Shown one piece after another: positions 63,461-64,000 of a stretch of DNA of 64,000 nucleotides. How positions within the stretch are numbered: position 1 is the stretch's first letter; each line of letters opens with the position of its first letter. Source of the DNA: Mucilaginibacter achroorhodeus (GTDB taxonomy: Bacteria; Bacteroidota; Bacteroidia; Sphingobacteriales; Sphingobacteriaceae); assembly GCF_007846095.1 (NCBI RefSeq), contig NZ_VOEI01000007.1, positions 124,001 through 188,000 of the forward strand. The letters run 5' to 3'. A program made the translations under genes and the position numbers. The notes under the pieces are model-generated. The model was not told where the DNA came from, ran no database searches, and was given only the letters and a program-made list of their open reading frames with translations.

Positions 63461-63715
63461 CTATTTTTTGGTTGTGTCTACTGTAGGGTTAGTAACACCT
63501 TTACCCGTGGTACTGGTATCGGTACCAGATGTGCCTGCCGGTGTAGGAGAACTGGTGCCTGATTGGCCGGCGCTATCAGGTGTCGCCCCTGAACTGCCAA
63601 CGTTGGTAGCGCCAGAATCAGCCTTTGCGCCGCCGGTTTGCCCGGTTGAGTTTCCTTTGCAAGCCGCCAGTGAAGTAACTGCCAACACCGCTAAATATAT
63701 AAACAGCTTTCTCAT
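63461..63715 (-). CDS. Small Ser/Thr/Gly-rich lipoprotein B
   Basis: 84 residues: signal RKLFIYLAVLAVTSLAAC with lipobox Cys followed by KGNSTGQTGG, then low-complexity Gly/Ser/Thr/Pro ending VDTTKK. Paralogue of lipoprotein A, which lies 1 bp downstream. Probably outer-membrane anchored and disordered; function unknown. Confidence 0.65.
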   Translation of the reverse strand: MRKLFIYLAVLAVTSLAACKGNSTGQTGGAKADSGATNVGSSGATPDSAGQSGTSSPTPAGTSGTDTSTTGKGVTNPTVDTTKK

Positions 63716-63842
63716 GCTCTAACTTATTAGTAATTATAGTACAAACAGTTACGGGGCATGTTTTAATTAAAATGAAAGTTATGGATCGCTGAAGCAAACG
63801 CGTCTTTTATCGCTAAGCGGCAGAGGCATAAGATGAAATAAA

Positions 63843-63869
63843 AAAGTCCCGACTGTTTGCCGGGACTTT
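63843..63869 (-). terminator. Terminator of efp
   Basis: aaagtcccg / cgggacttt stem with a 9-nt loop; the A-run at 63837-63845 becomes the U-tract on the minus strand. Confidence 0.8.
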
Positions 63870-63891
63870 CATTATTACTTTGCTCAGATTA

Positions 63892-64000
63892 TTACGCTTT
63901 CACTCGCTCTACGTAAGAACCGGTAGCGGTATCAACCTTTACTTTATCACCAATATTGATGAACAACGGAACGCGGATCTCAGCACCAGTTTCAACTGTT
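63892..64000 (-). CDS. efp: Elongation factor P, C-terminal end (partial)
   Basis: The last ~36 codons are in the window: VETGAEIRVPLFINIGD, then KVKVDTATGSYVERVKA and TAA at 63892-63894. This is the conserved end of the third OB domain of EF-P, which relieves ribosome stalling at polyproline. The rest lies beyond the right edge. Too short for the supplied frame list but unmistakable. Confidence 0.93.
   Translation of the reverse strand, partial: TVETGAEIRVPLFINIGDKVKVDTATGSYVERVKA

Noticed and set aside
1..64000. tRNA or rRNA genes
   Set aside because: No stretch with cloverleaf-like ends and a TTCRANNC arm was recognised by eye; I could not run a covariance search.

Overview
The window looks like chromosomal DNA of a Bacteroidota member, most likely a Sphingobacteriaceae (Mucilaginibacter/Pedobacter-like; the genus is inference). 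Support comes from -7 promoter boxes of the TAnnTTTG type, a TonB receptor with an N-terminal carboxypeptidase-regulatory domain, FISUMP, DUF1800/DUF1501 and DUF3857 proteins, many SPII lipoproteins with a Cys-Ser-Lys or Cys-Lys start, and many palindromic intergenic repeats. About 63 protein genes are supported; both edge genes are partial. I saw no rRNA, tRNA, CRISPR array, prophage or complete insertion sequence.

Layout. 1-4.5 kb: an ABC transporter (ATPase plus permease/binding-protein fusion) run together with egtB and egtD, i.e. a likely ergothioneine uptake-and-synthesis operon. 4.7-9.8 kb: SPFH protein, DUF922 protein, lpxH, a SHOCT protein, prfA and a divergent ApbE-like protein. 10-13.2 kb: small secreted protein, predicted beta-barrel and an OmpR/HK two-component pair in one run. 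13.4-19 kb: OmpA-like lipoprotein, hisS with an unusual insertion, NTF2-like and SGNH proteins, a lipoprotein and a GT87-like membrane protein. 19.3-24.6 kb: circularly permuted ATP-grasp, alpha-E, transglutaminase, Anbu proteasome-like peptidase and a second transglutaminase. 24.7-31.2 kb: gltX, ffh, FISUMP lipoprotein, aspS and an FKBP lipoprotein. 31.4-35 kb: siderophore-type TonB receptor and PepSY reductase-like protein. 35-41 kb: deoxynucleotidase, ruvC, aat and two DUF3857 transglutaminase-like proteins. 41-47 kb: DUF1800/DUF1501 pair, glnS, B12-binding domain protein and enoyl-CoA hydratase. 47.7-53.9 kb: outer-membrane protein, sigma-54 regulator with a tiny histidine-box protein, AI-2E exporter family protein, YtxH/holin-like/unknown trio, trmB and an alkyltransferase-like protein. 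53.9-64 kb: VOC proteins, AhpD-like protein, tag, polA, tex, rmuC, two small lipoproteins and the 3' end of efp.

Most notable are two gene systems. First, the transporter at the left edge resembles EgtUV and sits 5 bp from egtB; the two halves of its substrate-binding domain appear in swapped order, a circular permutation cut at the interlobe hinge. Second, the ATP-grasp/alpha-E/transglutaminase/Anbu cluster matches a family of predicted peptide-synthesis and processing systems whose product is unknown; here it has two transglutaminases. Smaller oddities are an AT-rich in-frame insertion in hisS, a lone 69-residue histidine-kinase dimerisation-like protein behind a sigma-54 regulator, a catalytically degenerate DUF3857 paralogue, an ApbE-like protein lacking its metal-site Asp, an operator-like palindrome inside the TonB-receptor promoter, and several repeat families including two inverted elements of about 143 bp.
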